Positions 16,311 through 25,168 of a stretch of 64,000 nucleotides of DNA are shown here, one piece after another. The stretch lies in the NCBI RefSeq assembly GCF_005233515.1, contig NZ_QFZZ01000012.1, forward strand, positions 1 through 64,000. Reading direction: 5' to 3'. Position 1 is the stretch's first letter. Each line of letters begins with the position of its first letter. Both the position numbers and the translations under genes were made by a program. Origin of the DNA: Pseudomonas sp. CFBP13508 (GTDB taxonomy: Bacteria; Pseudomonadota; Gammaproteobacteria; Pseudomonadales; Pseudomonadaceae). The notes beneath the pieces are model-generated. The model saw nothing but the letters and a program-made list of their open reading frames with translations, ran no database searches and was not told where the DNA came from.

Positions 16311-17308
16311 GGCCGTGCCCCGCGAAAGATCCGTAACGACAGCAGCTCCGGAGTGCGCGCGGTGCGCTGGCTGACGCCGAAGCGCGGCAGGTTGAGCGGG
16401 TCGCCGGCGCCGCGATAGAGTCCGGTGGACGTGCCAAGCGCAAACGGATAATCGTGATTGGCGACCTGCTCGCGCACGCGCTCATCGTTGTCGCCGTTGG
16501 GGTAGCAATACACCGGCAGTGGCCGATTGCAGCCGTTGTGCAGGGCGTCGCGGCTGCGGCTGATTTCTTCGTGCAGACGCATGTCATCCAGGCCAGTGAG
16601 GATCGCATGACTGGCGCCGTGGGGACCGAAGCGCACCAGACCGGACGCTTCCATGGCGCGCACCTGATGCCAGTCCAGCGCTTGCGGCAGAGAATCCGGC
16701 GGACACTCATTGGTCAGACGTTCGAGTTCCTGCGGATCGAGGCTCTTCAGCCCTTGCAGGTAATGCAGCAGTGCCAGGCTGCGCCGGTCGACATCGATAT
16801 CGTCGAGCAACACCGGCAGCGGATGGCCGGTGATGCGCAGGTGCTCGATCAGGTGCATACGGGCCTTTTCGCCATGGCTGCCCCATAGCGTTTCACCGAC
16901 GCTTTCCCACCAGAAGCGTTGCCGGCTGCCAATGAAATCGGTGGAAAGAAAAATGCTCGCCGGCACCTGATATTTTTGCAGCAGCGGATAGGCATTGACC
17001 GCGTTGTCACGCCAGCCGTCATCGAAGGTCAGCGCCACGCGCGGGCGCTCGGTGCGCAGGGCGTTGGGCTGCAACAACTCCATCAGCGGCACGCAATCGA
17101 AATGCTTGCGCAGCCATATCAGCAAGTGTTCGAACGCCTGCGGGCCGACACACAGTTCATTGCGGTGCGGCAGGTTGGCCGCACGGTCGTTGGCCAGCAC
17201 TCGGTGGAGCATCAGGATGACCCCGGCCCCGTGCAACTGGCTGCGCCCCACGGACGAGTTGAGATAGAGCCAGCCGCTGGTGCGTTTTATCAATTGTTTG
17301 ATAGCCAT
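16307..17308 (-). CDS. NodB-type polysaccharide deacetylase
   Basis: A 333-residue protein with the NodB homology domain: motif 1 ALTFDDGWRDN near residue 92 (catalytic base and metal Asp) and motif 2 HGASHAI near 230 (two metal His). There is no obvious signal peptide, so it may act on the cytoplasmic face on lipid-linked intermediates, or be tethered. The N-terminus reads IKQLIKRTSGWLYLNSS. It would remove an N-acetyl (or O-acetyl) group from a sugar and so create a positive amine next to the uronic acid. It overlaps the flippase start by 4 nt. Confidence 0.87.
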   Translation of the reverse strand: MAIKQLIKRTSGWLYLNSSVGRSQLHGAGVILMLHRVLANDRAANLPHRNELCVGPQAFEHLLIWLRKHFDCVPLMELLQPNALRTERPRVALTFDDGWRDNAVNAYPLLQKYQVPASIFLSTDFIGSRQRFWWESVGETLWGSHGEKARMHLIEHLRITGHPLPVLLDDIDVDRRSLALLHYLQGLKSLDPQELERLTNECPPDSLPQALDWHQVRAMEASGLVRFGPHGASHAILTGLDDMRLHEEISRSRDALHNGCNRPLPVYCYPNGDNDERVREQVANHDYPFALGTSTGLYRGAGDPLNLPRFGVSQRTARTPELLSLRIFRGARP

Positions 17309-17321
17309 GGCATGCGCCCTC

Positions 17322-18458
17322 TCAACGATTCTGGTCAGGATTCCACTGTGCGTAACGTTGCCCGCGCAGGAACTGCCACAGGCCGACGCTCATGCCTGCC
17401 AGTGTCACCAGCAGGAATGCCGCGAGGCGGAACGGTTTCGGTAAACGGTGTTGCGAATCCAGCAGGCCGGCGATGGCAATCGAGTAACCGAGCAATTGCG
17501 CGATCAGGCTCAGGCGATAGAAACCGTGCTGGTTCCACAGCCAGAAATTGCTCAGCAGCAGCGGCAGCAACAGCACCGGCGCCAGTCGACGTATCAGTTT
17601 GTGGCTGATCAACGCGATCGAATACAGGCCGTGCTTGAAGGGATTGAGCAGTTCACGGCGTTGCGCCAGGCTCTGCAGGCCACCGACGGTGACTCGCTGG
17701 CGACGGCGCCATTGCTTGTCCGCTTCGTCGACGCCCTGGTCGATTACTTGGGCTTCGGGCACGTAGACGATGCGTTTATGCGCCACCGGAGCGCAGGTAC
17801 TGATGAAGAAATCGTCGTTGACCTCCGCCGGCACGTTCTGGAATAGCTCGCGGCGCAAGGCGAGCAGGGCGCCGTCGGCGGAGACCATGCAGCCGGTGCG
17901 ATTCTCGACCCGGCGCAACCAGCCTTCGTAATGCCGATACAGGCTGTCGCCGACGCTCAGGCCACCACCGGTGACCGGGATCACCATATGCCCGGCGCAG
18001 GCGCCGACCTGCGGATCGCTCAGCGGCGCGAGCAAGTGGCCGAGCGTGTCGCGCGACCATTGGTTGTCGGCATCTGTGAACACCAGAATGTCGCCGCTGC
18101 TCAGGGCCGCGCCGGCATTCAGCGTGGCGGCTTTGCCCTGACGCGGCAGGTCGAGCACGGTGATGCGCGGATCAATCACTTTGTGCGCGCAAGCCACGGT
18201 GTCATCGGTCGAACCATCGCTGGCCAGAATGATCTGCAACGCGGCCGGCTGATAGTCCTGAGCCAGCAGCGTGCGCAGCTTGTGCTCGATATGGCGTGCC
18301 TCGTTGTGCGCGGCAATCACGATGCTGACGTTCAGCGGCGGTGCGGGAGCATGTCGCCAGGCCGGAAACAGCGGCGCGAGCAAGGTCAGCAGCAGCGGAT
18401 AGCCGATGTAGGCGTACGCTGGCAACAACAAGCACAGGCAAAAAATGAGTTCAGCCAC
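17322..18458 (-). CDS. Membrane glycosyltransferase, family 2
   Basis: A 378-residue GT2 enzyme. One N-terminal helix (residues 3-25) precedes the GT-A domain: VSIVIAAHNEARHIEHKLRTLL near 42, ILASDGSTDDT near 75, DILVFTDADNQWS near 122 (the DxD-type site) and DFFISTCAP with the RRRQR motif (WRRRQRV, Q/RxxRW-like) near 255. Two or three helices follow at 280-370. The GTG at 18458 is chosen because AAGGAGG lies 7 nt before it; an ATG six codons upstream overlaps that ribosome site. It adds a sugar to the lipid-linked repeat unit. The membrane helices suggest a processive or scaffold role, as in HasA-like synthases, but the length is that of a single-addition enzyme. Confidence 0.87.
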   Translation of the reverse strand: MAELIFCLCLLLPAYAYIGYPLLLTLLAPLFPAWRHAPAPPLNVSIVIAAHNEARHIEHKLRTLLAQDYQPAALQIILASDGSTDDTVACAHKVIDPRITVLDLPRQGKAATLNAGAALSSGDILVFTDADNQWSRDTLGHLLAPLSDPQVGACAGHMVIPVTGGGLSVGDSLYRHYEGWLRRVENRTGCMVSADGALLALRRELFQNVPAEVNDDFFISTCAPVAHKRIVYVPEAQVIDQGVDEADKQWRRRQRVTVGGLQSLAQRRELLNPFKHGLYSIALISHKLIRRLAPVLLLPLLLSNFWLWNQHGFYRLSLIAQLLGYSIAIAGLLDSQHRLPKPFRLAAFLLVTLAGMSVGLWQFLRGQRYAQWNPDQNR

Positions 18459-19419
18459 GGGCAGGCCTCCTTGCATTCCAATGACACAGACCGAGAATCA
18501 ATGCCGCGCTCGCCAGGTGCAGACGCACCCAGTGCAGGCCCCAGAGTTGCAAGGTCAGGCTGAGGTGATGCTGGCGAATGCTTTGCCGCAGGCTGAGCAG
18601 CAGACTGGGCAGCAGGCCCGCCATCAGCAGCAGCAACGCCTGCTGCGCGTGGCCGCCCAGCAATGCGACGATCGCCAGAGCATCGAGCAACCACACCAGC
18701 AATGACAGCAGCGGAAACCGCAGCAGGCGCAGGCTCATGCCGTGGGCACGGAGCAATTGCAGGTGACTGCCCTGACGCCACAGTTCCTTGCCGATCCATT
18801 CGCGCCAGGTCATTTCGTAGCCCCAGTGCAGGGCGACGCTGGTATTGACCGACAGCAGGCGAGCACCGTGCCTGTGCAGACGCAGGGTGTATTCCTTGTC
18901 CTCGCCGGTGCGCAGGGTTTCGTTGAATCCGCCGACCTTGTCGAACCACTGCTTGCGCATCAGCAGGTTGGCGCTGGGCAGCCATTGCACAGTGCGCGTG
19001 GCGCGGCTCGACGGCCGCAACGAGCGGCGTTGCCAGGCGGCGGCGAACCATGGCGCGGCGGCAGGGGTGTGCAGGTCGAGGCCGAAGACGTCGCCCTGGT
19101 CGTCCGTAGCCAAAGCAAACATCTGCTTCAGCCAGTCTTCGGGCATCTCGATATCGGCATCGATGAACGCCAGCCATTCACCGCTGGCAACCGTTGCGCC
19201 ACGATTGCGCAATGCGCCGATCAGCAGGCCGGGCAGCAGCAGGACCTGCGCGCCGAATGCGCGGGCGATCTGCGGCCCCTCGTCGGTGGAGCCGTTGTCG
19301 ACCACGATCAGTTCACAGTCGATGTCGGCAGCGTGCGCGGCCTTGCTGGCCGCCAGCAGGGTACGGCCGATGTGCCGCGCTTCGTTGTACATCGGAATGA
19401 CAATGCTGATCCGGCTCAT
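18451..19419 (-). CDS. Glycosyltransferase family 2
   Basis: A 322-residue GT2 enzyme: ISIVIPMYNEARHIGRTL near residue 5, LIVVDNGSTDEG near 38, GEWLAFIDADIEMPEDWL near 85 (DxD) and RTGEDKEYTLRLHRHG near 165. The C-terminal 90 residues carry two or three hydrophobic segments. The ATG at 19419 is chosen since it overlaps the upstream stop (ATGA) and the domain starts four residues later; the open frame extends back about 24 codons without support. It is 8 nt into the following GT2 gene. Confidence 0.88.
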   Translation of the reverse strand: MSRISIVIPMYNEARHIGRTLLAASKAAHAADIDCELIVVDNGSTDEGPQIARAFGAQVLLLPGLLIGALRNRGATVASGEWLAFIDADIEMPEDWLKQMFALATDDQGDVFGLDLHTPAAAPWFAAAWQRRSLRPSSRATRTVQWLPSANLLMRKQWFDKVGGFNETLRTGEDKEYTLRLHRHGARLLSVNTSVALHWGYEMTWREWIGKELWRQGSHLQLLRAHGMSLRLLRFPLLSLLVWLLDALAIVALLGGHAQQALLLLMAGLLPSLLLSLRQSIRQHHLSLTLQLWGLHWVRLHLASAALILGLCHWNARRPARG

Positions 19420-20783
19420 GCTTTGGCCTCCGGCAGCGCTGGCTGCTCGGCTTTCAGGCGCAGCACCCAGGTCAGCGCCAGCATGATCCACAGGTATTTC
19501 AGGTTCGGCGCACTAAGGAACATCAGGAACAACGTCAACGACAGAAAGCTCATGCCCAGATGGGTAACCATGCCTGCGTGCTGCCACTCGCGCCGTTGCA
19601 GCCACGTGCGTCGTGCGCGGATCAGGTTGTAGAAACCCTGTACCAGCATGCCGACAAACAGCAGGCCGGCGGGAATCCCCAGTTCGCTGAAGATCTCCAG
19701 ATAAGTGTTATGCGCCCGGCGATACAGGTCGCCGATCTTGCGGTTGGCCGAGAACGCCTTGGCATAACCGGTGGTCGCGTAGTGCAGCGGGAAGGTGCCA
19801 GGGCCGGAGCCGAGCAGCGGATGCTCGCGAATGATCTGGCTGCCAACGACAATGTAGGAGGCGCGACGGCCGAGGGATTCGTCCTGGGCCTTGGCCCCGG
19901 CGCTGAGGATGCTCAGTGACTGGATGCGTGCCAGATAACCGGCCGGCATCGCGTAAATCGCCAGCGGAAGGATGATCGCAGCACCGAGCATGGCGAAGCC
20001 GAAATGCCGCGAACGAATGCGGGTCAACTGCTGGCGGTAGTGCCAGACTCCGATTGCCAGACTCAACGCCAGTACCACCAGCCCCGAGCGCGACTCGGTT
20101 TTGGTCATGCCGCCGAGCAACAACAGGCAGCAACCAGCCCAGAACAAACGGTGCAGCAGGTTCTGGCTGCGAATCACCAGCAGCAGGCCCAGCGGCACGG
20201 CGAAAGCGATCAGCAGGGCAAAGGCATTCGGGTCTTCGAGCAGGCCGGCGGCGCGGCCCTTGTCCTGGAATCGGCTGGAAAACATCGCCATCGCGCAGGT
20301 CGCGCTGACACTGAGCGTGACCAGTCGGGCGAACAGATCCAGATTCAACTCACGGCCAATCAACAGGGTGATCACGAACAGGACCAGACCCACGCTCAGT
20401 TCACGCAGATGAGTTTGCGACATGCCCAGATTGTCGCTGGCGAACAGGCTCAGCAGGTACAGCGCCATGAAACCGATCAGGTAGCGCCACAGATTGCTGC
20501 GCAGGCGTTGCGACGGAATCTGGTGCAGCGCCAGTTGCAGCATCACGATCACTGCCAGCGAGGCGCCGAGCAACTTGCTGCCCGACACCGAGCTGTCCTT
20601 GAAGAACCCTTCGAACGGTACCAGCGCGGCAATGCCGAGCAGGCCCCAGGTCGGCTTGCGGTAGAGGACGGTGAAACCGACCAGGCCAATCACCGCCCCC
20701 GGTGCCAGATACGGCCAGGGACTGGCCAGCAGACCGAGGCTGACCAGGGCGAACAGACTGACGATCGAGAGCGGGAAAATCAT
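19416..20783 (-). CDS. O-antigen ligase/Wzy-like polymerase
   Basis: A 455-residue membrane protein with about 11-12 helices and a large periplasmic loop at roughly 280-370, the layout of the Wzy_C (O-antigen ligase) family. The loop holds GSQIIREHPLLGSGPGTFPLHYA and the conserved RRAHNTYLEIFSELG near residue 365, with the catalytic-loop His in AHNTYLE. In a locus with Wzx, Wzz and Wza it is most likely the polymerase that joins repeat units in the periplasm. The ATG at 20783 follows GGGAGACACGCGC. Both ends overlap neighbours by 4 nt. Confidence 0.87.
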   Translation of the reverse strand: MIFPLSIVSLFALVSLGLLASPWPYLAPGAVIGLVGFTVLYRKPTWGLLGIAALVPFEGFFKDSSVSGSKLLGASLAVIVMLQLALHQIPSQRLRSNLWRYLIGFMALYLLSLFASDNLGMSQTHLRELSVGLVLFVITLLIGRELNLDLFARLVTLSVSATCAMAMFSSRFQDKGRAAGLLEDPNAFALLIAFAVPLGLLLVIRSQNLLHRLFWAGCCLLLLGGMTKTESRSGLVVLALSLAIGVWHYRQQLTRIRSRHFGFAMLGAAIILPLAIYAMPAGYLARIQSLSILSAGAKAQDESLGRRASYIVVGSQIIREHPLLGSGPGTFPLHYATTGYAKAFSANRKIGDLYRRAHNTYLEIFSELGIPAGLLFVGMLVQGFYNLIRARRTWLQRREWQHAGMVTHLGMSFLSLTLFLMFLSAPNLKYLWIMLALTWVLRLKAEQPALPEAKA

Positions 20784-21871
20784 GCGCGTGTCTCCCGTGC
20801 CGTTTGGATGTACAGCTGCGACCAGCGTTCGGCCAGAGCCTTGAGGTCGTAGTGTTCCTGTTGGGTGCGTCTGGCGTTGTCGCGCAGCTGCGCGGCCAGC
20901 TTCGGTTCGGCCAGCAGTGTGTCGAGCTGGCGGGCAAGGGCGACGGTATCCGTCGGCGCTGCGAGCAGGCCGTTGTGGCGGTCCTGCAACACATCGGGAA
21001 TACCGCCGACCGCGAACGCCACCACCGGCACCCCGGCCTGCATCGCTTCGAGCAGAATCATCGGCGTGCCCTCGGTGCGCGAGCTGATCACCAGCGCATC
21101 GAGTTGCTGCCACCAGCCTTGCATCGCCGTCTGGTAGCCCGGCAGGCGAATCCGCTGCTGCAAACCGGCAGCGTCGATGCGCGCCAGCAAGGCTTCGCGT
21201 TCCGGGCCGTCGCCGAGCATCACCGCGTCCAGTTGCGGATGCTGGTGACACAGGCCGATCAGCGCATCGAGAAACAGGTCCGGGCCTTTTTCGCTGCTCA
21301 AGCGACCGACGTAACCGGCCAGCCAGCGTTGCCGCTCTGCCACCGGCGGCATCGCTGGCGCCGCTGGCAGACCGTTGGGAATCACCTGCAACTTCTCCGC
21401 ACGCACGCTGGCCTCAAGGTGCAGCGTGGCGATGCTGTGCGCCACGCAGACCACCCGTTTCACCGACGCCGTGCGGCACAGTTGCAGGCTCAGCCAGGTG
21501 TAGAACTTCTGCTTGCGACTGCGCGGCGTGAAGCCGTGCTGGGTGATCACCAGCGGCAGGCGCAACAGCGAGGCGCCGACCCAGCCGAACAGCAGCCCTT
21601 TGAAGTTGTGGGTGTTGAGCAACGGCTTGTCGCCACGGCGCTGACGCAAGTGCCGCAGCAATTCGCCGAGCCCGGCACAAGCGCGAGCGTCCACCCCGGC
21701 CTCGCGAAAGCGCGTGATCAATTCTGGCGGCGCGTCGAGGAACAGCACCTGGTGCTGCCCCGGCGTGGCCAGGCAATGATCCAGCAACATCCGCTCGGCG
21801 CCGTAGAAGCCGCCGCTGCTGAGCAAGTGAATGATCGGCAGGGCGACGATTGGGGTGGACACCGCGTTCAA
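20780..21871 (-). CDS. Glycosyltransferase family 4 (GT-B fold)
   Basis: A 363-residue GT4 enzyme. The acceptor-domain signature PIIHLLSSGGFYGAERML near residue 14 and the donor-domain motif VGRLSSEKGPDLFLDAL near 190 are typical. The E-x7-E pair is seen in EGTPMILLEAM near 280, followed by GVPVVAFAVGGIPDVL. It probably uses a nucleotide sugar to add a residue in retaining fashion. It is soluble or peripherally bound. It overlaps the Wzz-like gene before it and the polymerase gene after it by 4 nt each. Confidence 0.9.
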   Translation of the reverse strand: MNAVSTPIVALPIIHLLSSGGFYGAERMLLDHCLATPGQHQVLFLDAPPELITRFREAGVDARACAGLGELLRHLRQRRGDKPLLNTHNFKGLLFGWVGASLLRLPLVITQHGFTPRSRKQKFYTWLSLQLCRTASVKRVVCVAHSIATLHLEASVRAEKLQVIPNGLPAAPAMPPVAERQRWLAGYVGRLSSEKGPDLFLDALIGLCHQHPQLDAVMLGDGPEREALLARIDAAGLQQRIRLPGYQTAMQGWWQQLDALVISSRTEGTPMILLEAMQAGVPVVAFAVGGIPDVLQDRHNGLLAAPTDTVALARQLDTLLAEPKLAAQLRDNARRTQQEHYDLKALAERWSQLYIQTARETRA

Positions 21872-23460
21872 TTGCGCACCCAGTGAACCAGGCTTGGCAT
21901 GGTCCAGTTCTTGTGCGGATTGCCCGGCTGCGACGTTTCTTCGTTGAGCACCAACAACACTGGCACGCCCAGTTCATGGCTGATTTGCGCCGGATGCTTG
22001 AAGCGATGGTCGAAGAACTCACGCACGTAGACGAACGCTATTGCCAGCAGAAGCCCGGTGAACAGCCCGAATGGAATGATCAGCATCGGCTTGGGAAAGG
22101 CCGCCTCGGTCGGTTCATACGGTGGACTCAACACCCGGGCATTGGACAAGTCATTGTCCAAAGCGCGTGTCGTGCTGCTTTCGGCAAAGCGTTGCGCATA
22201 GGTGGAAAACGCTGCGTGCAACGCGCCGATCTCGGTGTCCATCTGACGCAGCTTGCTTTGGGTCTGCTGCAACTGATGGATGCGATTCTTGAACTCGGCA
22301 ATGCGCGCGGTTTTCTGTTCGATGACCTGGCTCACCACCGACAGGTCGATCGTGCGTTCCTGGATGCGGTTGTTGACCACTTTGAGGAACTGCTGGCGGG
22401 TGCGGGCAATTTGCTCGCGGGCCAGCAACATCGGTTCGCTACCGGGCTGAAATACCGCCAGGTCATTCATATAGCGGCTGACCTGAGTGGTCAGCGCCTC
22501 GCCCATCTGCCTGATCTCGCGGTCTTCGAACGCAATGTTGTCCACCGTCGTGGTGAAGGTGAACGGGAAGGTGTAGTCGTTGAGTTTGTTGGAGTTGGCC
22601 GCCGCCAGGCTGGTTTTCAGGTAATCGAGCCAGCGTTGGCTCTGCAGCAAGCGATCGCGATACAGGTTGAGTGCCTGCTCTTCGGTGTTGATCGCGTTGA
22701 GGCGAAAGGTGATTTCCTCTTTCGGGTCGGAAGAACCGACGCTTTCCAGCAGGCTCAGCCGCGCGCCTTCAAGACCATCGAGACGCACCTGATACTGATG
22801 CTTCTTGGTTTCGTAGAACGAGTGCGGCAGCTCGATCGACTGCAGCGCCTGACGATCGACCAGGTAGTTCTGCAGCAACGCGGCAACAAACGTTGTGCCC
22901 TGGGCCGGATCGGGGAAGCTGTAGACGATCGAGATCACGTTGGAACCCGGCAAGGTTTCGATCTTCAGATTGTCGATGGCCTCCTGGGTCAAGCCGTCCA
23001 GTACCGTGTCGCGCACCGGATCGGTTTGCATGCCCAGCGCATCACGCAGCGGATTGACCACGTATTCGCGCAGTGGCGTGCTGACGTAACGCTTGAACGG
23101 CTCGCCAGCCAGTTTGCTGAGCACCCCCGGCGGCGGGTTGTACTGACCCTTGTCGCGCAGTTCGCTGATGGTCTGACGGATCAGCGCCGGCGAACGGAGG
23201 ATGTTGCTCTCGGTTTCCATGTCCGCCAGCGATGGCGGAATGAAGGTGGCGTTGTCCTGGGTCAGCGAGGTGGTCGCGTCGCCCTGAGAGAGTTTTTTCG
23301 ACTGCACGATGACCTGCGCGGTGATATCGAAGCTCTGTTTGAGCAGCAACGGCAGGAGCAGGGCGATCACTGCAAAGGTCAGGAAAATGCGCTTCACCGT
23401 TTGCTTGTTGGCGAAGAAAATCCTGAAGAACTCGTGCAGGTAATTTTCTTTTGGGTTCAT
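21868..23460 (-). CDS. Wzz/GumC-type polysaccharide co-polymerase (chain-length determinant)
   Basis: A 530-residue protein. TM1 lies at about residues 22-42 (IFLTFAVIALLLPLLL) and TM2 at about 455-475 (LIIPFGLFTGLLLAIAFVYV), preceded by the Pro-rich PPYEPTEAAFPKP motif of Wzz proteins. The long periplasmic region between them has coiled-coil helices (residues 230-440). It lacks a C-terminal kinase domain; a separate kinase-like protein is encoded two genes upstream. The ATG at 23460 is chosen because the first helix would otherwise be too distant; the upstream frame enters the Wza gene. It controls chain length and, with Wza, export. Confidence 0.88.
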   Translation of the reverse strand: MNPKENYLHEFFRIFFANKQTVKRIFLTFAVIALLLPLLLKQSFDITAQVIVQSKKLSQGDATTSLTQDNATFIPPSLADMETESNILRSPALIRQTISELRDKGQYNPPPGVLSKLAGEPFKRYVSTPLREYVVNPLRDALGMQTDPVRDTVLDGLTQEAIDNLKIETLPGSNVISIVYSFPDPAQGTTFVAALLQNYLVDRQALQSIELPHSFYETKKHQYQVRLDGLEGARLSLLESVGSSDPKEEITFRLNAINTEEQALNLYRDRLLQSQRWLDYLKTSLAAANSNKLNDYTFPFTFTTTVDNIAFEDREIRQMGEALTTQVSRYMNDLAVFQPGSEPMLLAREQIARTRQQFLKVVNNRIQERTIDLSVVSQVIEQKTARIAEFKNRIHQLQQTQSKLRQMDTEIGALHAAFSTYAQRFAESSTTRALDNDLSNARVLSPPYEPTEAAFPKPMLIIPFGLFTGLLLAIAFVYVREFFDHRFKHPAQISHELGVPVLLVLNEETSQPGNPHKNWTMPSLVHWVRN

Positions 23461-23476
23461 GTCGGTCACCTGAGAG

Positions 23477-24499
23477 TCAGTTGTCACTGCCTTTGTTGTC
23501 GACGCGGTAGCCGAAGCTGAAACCGACGCCCTGGAACAGCACCACATCAGCCAGTTGGCGGGCGAGTTCGCCGGCGCTGGCCAGTTTGGTTTTTGGCACG
23601 TAGAGCATGTCATCCGGCTGCAGATAGGCGATTTGTGGCGCGTCCCCGGACAGTGCCTTCTCGACGTCGTAGTTCATCGCCTGCACCTGATTGCCGTTGC
23701 GCCGCATGATCACCACCGAATCCAGCCGCGCCTTGACGTTGGTGCCGCGCGCCAGGGTCAGCGCCTCGAGCACAGACACTGGCCGGCGGATCGGGTAGGA
23801 GCCTGGCTGAGCGACTTCGCCGAGCACGTAGATCTCGTTGCCGGCGGTGGACTTGAGCAGCACATCCACGGTCATTCGCCCCGGCAGTTGCGCGTATCTC
23901 TGGTTGAGGAAGGTTTCCAGCTGATTGACGGTCATGCCTTGCAGCGGCACCGCGCCGATTTCCGGAAAACTCGCGTAGCCATCGGTGCCGACGGTGATCT
24001 CGCGGCTCATGCCGGTGGCCGGATGATTCAACGCGCTTTTGAGGTTCTGCTCGTTGCTCAGCGGGCTGAGAATCTGTACCGAGAGCTGATTGCGGTTGGG
24101 CTGGAACAGTTGCTTGCGCTCATACGCACGCTGGATTTCCTGACGGGCTTCTTCGCTGGTCAGCCCGGCGATTTTCACTGAGGTGTTGGCGCCCGGCAGT
24201 TCGATGGTGCCGTCGGGCAGCACCAGTTGCGTGCCGTTGAGCTGGCTGGCGGCGGTGAAATTCAGGCCGATCTGGTCACCTGATTGCACGCGGTAAGCGT
24301 CCGAACCGCTGGTGCTGATGTGAAAGATCACATCCAGCACGTCTTTCGGGCGCAAAGTCTGTTCGACCCGCGGCATGTCGGTGGCCTGGGCGTTGGCCGG
24401 CGTGGCGGTGAGGATATTCACCGGCATGTTGCGGGTCTCGGAAGTGCTGGTGCAGCCCGCAAGCGGCAGCAACAGCAGGACAAGCATTCTGGCGTTCAT
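23477..24499 (-). CDS. Wza-type outer-membrane polysaccharide export lipoprotein
   Basis: A 340-residue protein with a lipoprotein signal (MNARMLVLLLLPLAGC; lipobox LAGC, lipidated Cys 16). Residues 45-140 form the Poly_export domain (LRPKDVLDVIFHIS, YRVQSGDQIGLNF, LPDGTIELPG), and two SLBB domains follow at about 165-230 and 245-310 (YVLGEVAQPGSYPIRRPVSVLEAL). It should form the outer-membrane ring for polymer export. It ends before the co-polymerase start, with 16 nt between them. Confidence 0.92.
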   Translation of the reverse strand: MNARMLVLLLLPLAGCTSTSETRNMPVNILTATPANAQATDMPRVEQTLRPKDVLDVIFHISTSGSDAYRVQSGDQIGLNFTAASQLNGTQLVLPDGTIELPGANTSVKIAGLTSEEARQEIQRAYERKQLFQPNRNQLSVQILSPLSNEQNLKSALNHPATGMSREITVGTDGYASFPEIGAVPLQGMTVNQLETFLNQRYAQLPGRMTVDVLLKSTAGNEIYVLGEVAQPGSYPIRRPVSVLEALTLARGTNVKARLDSVVIMRRNGNQVQAMNYDVEKALSGDAPQIAYLQPDDMLYVPKTKLASAGELARQLADVVLFQGVGFSFGYRVDNKGSDN

Positions 24500-24520
24500 G
24501 GCGTCATCCTTTGCGTTCGC

Positions 24521-25168
24521 TTACAGGTTTTTGTAAAGCCATTTGGGCATGTAGTACTTGCGCCGGTTGAACACGCTGCCGACCACTTTCGCCCCGGCCT
24601 GAGTCAGGCGTTGCACAGCGGCCTGGGCAACTTCCCAGCGGGTGTCTTCGGCGCGCACGACAAACACCACGCCGTCGACCTGAGTGCTGATGACCAGCGT
24701 GTCGGCGGCCGAATACACCGCGTCGCCATCGATCACCACGAAGCGGTACTGGCGGCCCAGCTGCTCGAGCAACGGGCTCAGGCGCTCGGGGGTCAGGTGC
24801 TCCAGCGTGCGGATCGGCCGGCCATTGGGCAGCACATGAAAGGGCAGGCTCGAGACCTGCACCACGCAGTCCTGCAACAGCGGCGGGTTGTCCGGGTTGA
24901 ACAGCAGGTCGCGCAGGCCGCGCTCCTTGCCGAGGTTCATCTGCTGGGTGAGGTTGTTTGCCGACTGGCTGGCGTCGACCAGCAGTACCTGGCCGCTGCT
25001 CATCTGCGCCAGTTGACTGGCCAGCGCCAGCGCGCTGGTGGTGGTGCCGGCGCCGGGATTGGCGGCGGTCAGGAACAGGCTGCGCAGATCGAGATCCAGC
25101 ACGGTCGAGGTCAGATTCGATTCGCTGGGGCTGGCGATGCTCAGGCTTTTATTGGTTGAACCGTCCAT
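24521..25168 (-). CDS. CpsD/BY-kinase-like P-loop protein with degenerate Walker A
   Basis: A 215-residue protein matching the cytoplasmic half of bacterial tyrosine kinases (CpsD/Wzc/CapB). Walker A is expected in FLTAANPGAGTTTSALAL, but the essential Lys is Thr (Thr 42 in G-x-G-K-T position). Walker A' is VLLVDASQS without the usual D-x-R end, and Walker B is FVVIDGDAV. The C-terminal Tyr cluster is reduced to KYYMPKWLYKNL. ATP binding and kinase activity are therefore doubtful; it may be a regulatory pseudokinase that docks on the co-polymerase. It follows the initiating transferase with a 1-nt overlap (TAATG-like junction). Confidence 0.82.
   Translation of the reverse strand: MDGSTNKSLSIASPSESNLTSTVLDLDLRSLFLTAANPGAGTTTSALALASQLAQMSSGQVLLVDASQSANNLTQQMNLGKERGLRDLLFNPDNPPLLQDCVVQVSSLPFHVLPNGRPIRTLEHLTPERLSPLLEQLGRQYRFVVIDGDAVYSAADTLVISTQVDGVVFVVRAEDTRWEVAQAAVQRLTQAGAKVVGSVFNRRKYYMPKWLYKNL

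Noticed and set aside
19420..21251. N-terminal extensions of several EPS genes (for example hundreds of codons before the polymerase start)
   Set aside because: These extended frames read through upstream genes in the wrong frame. Domain starts, 4-nt overlaps and ribosome sites all support the shorter starts used here.
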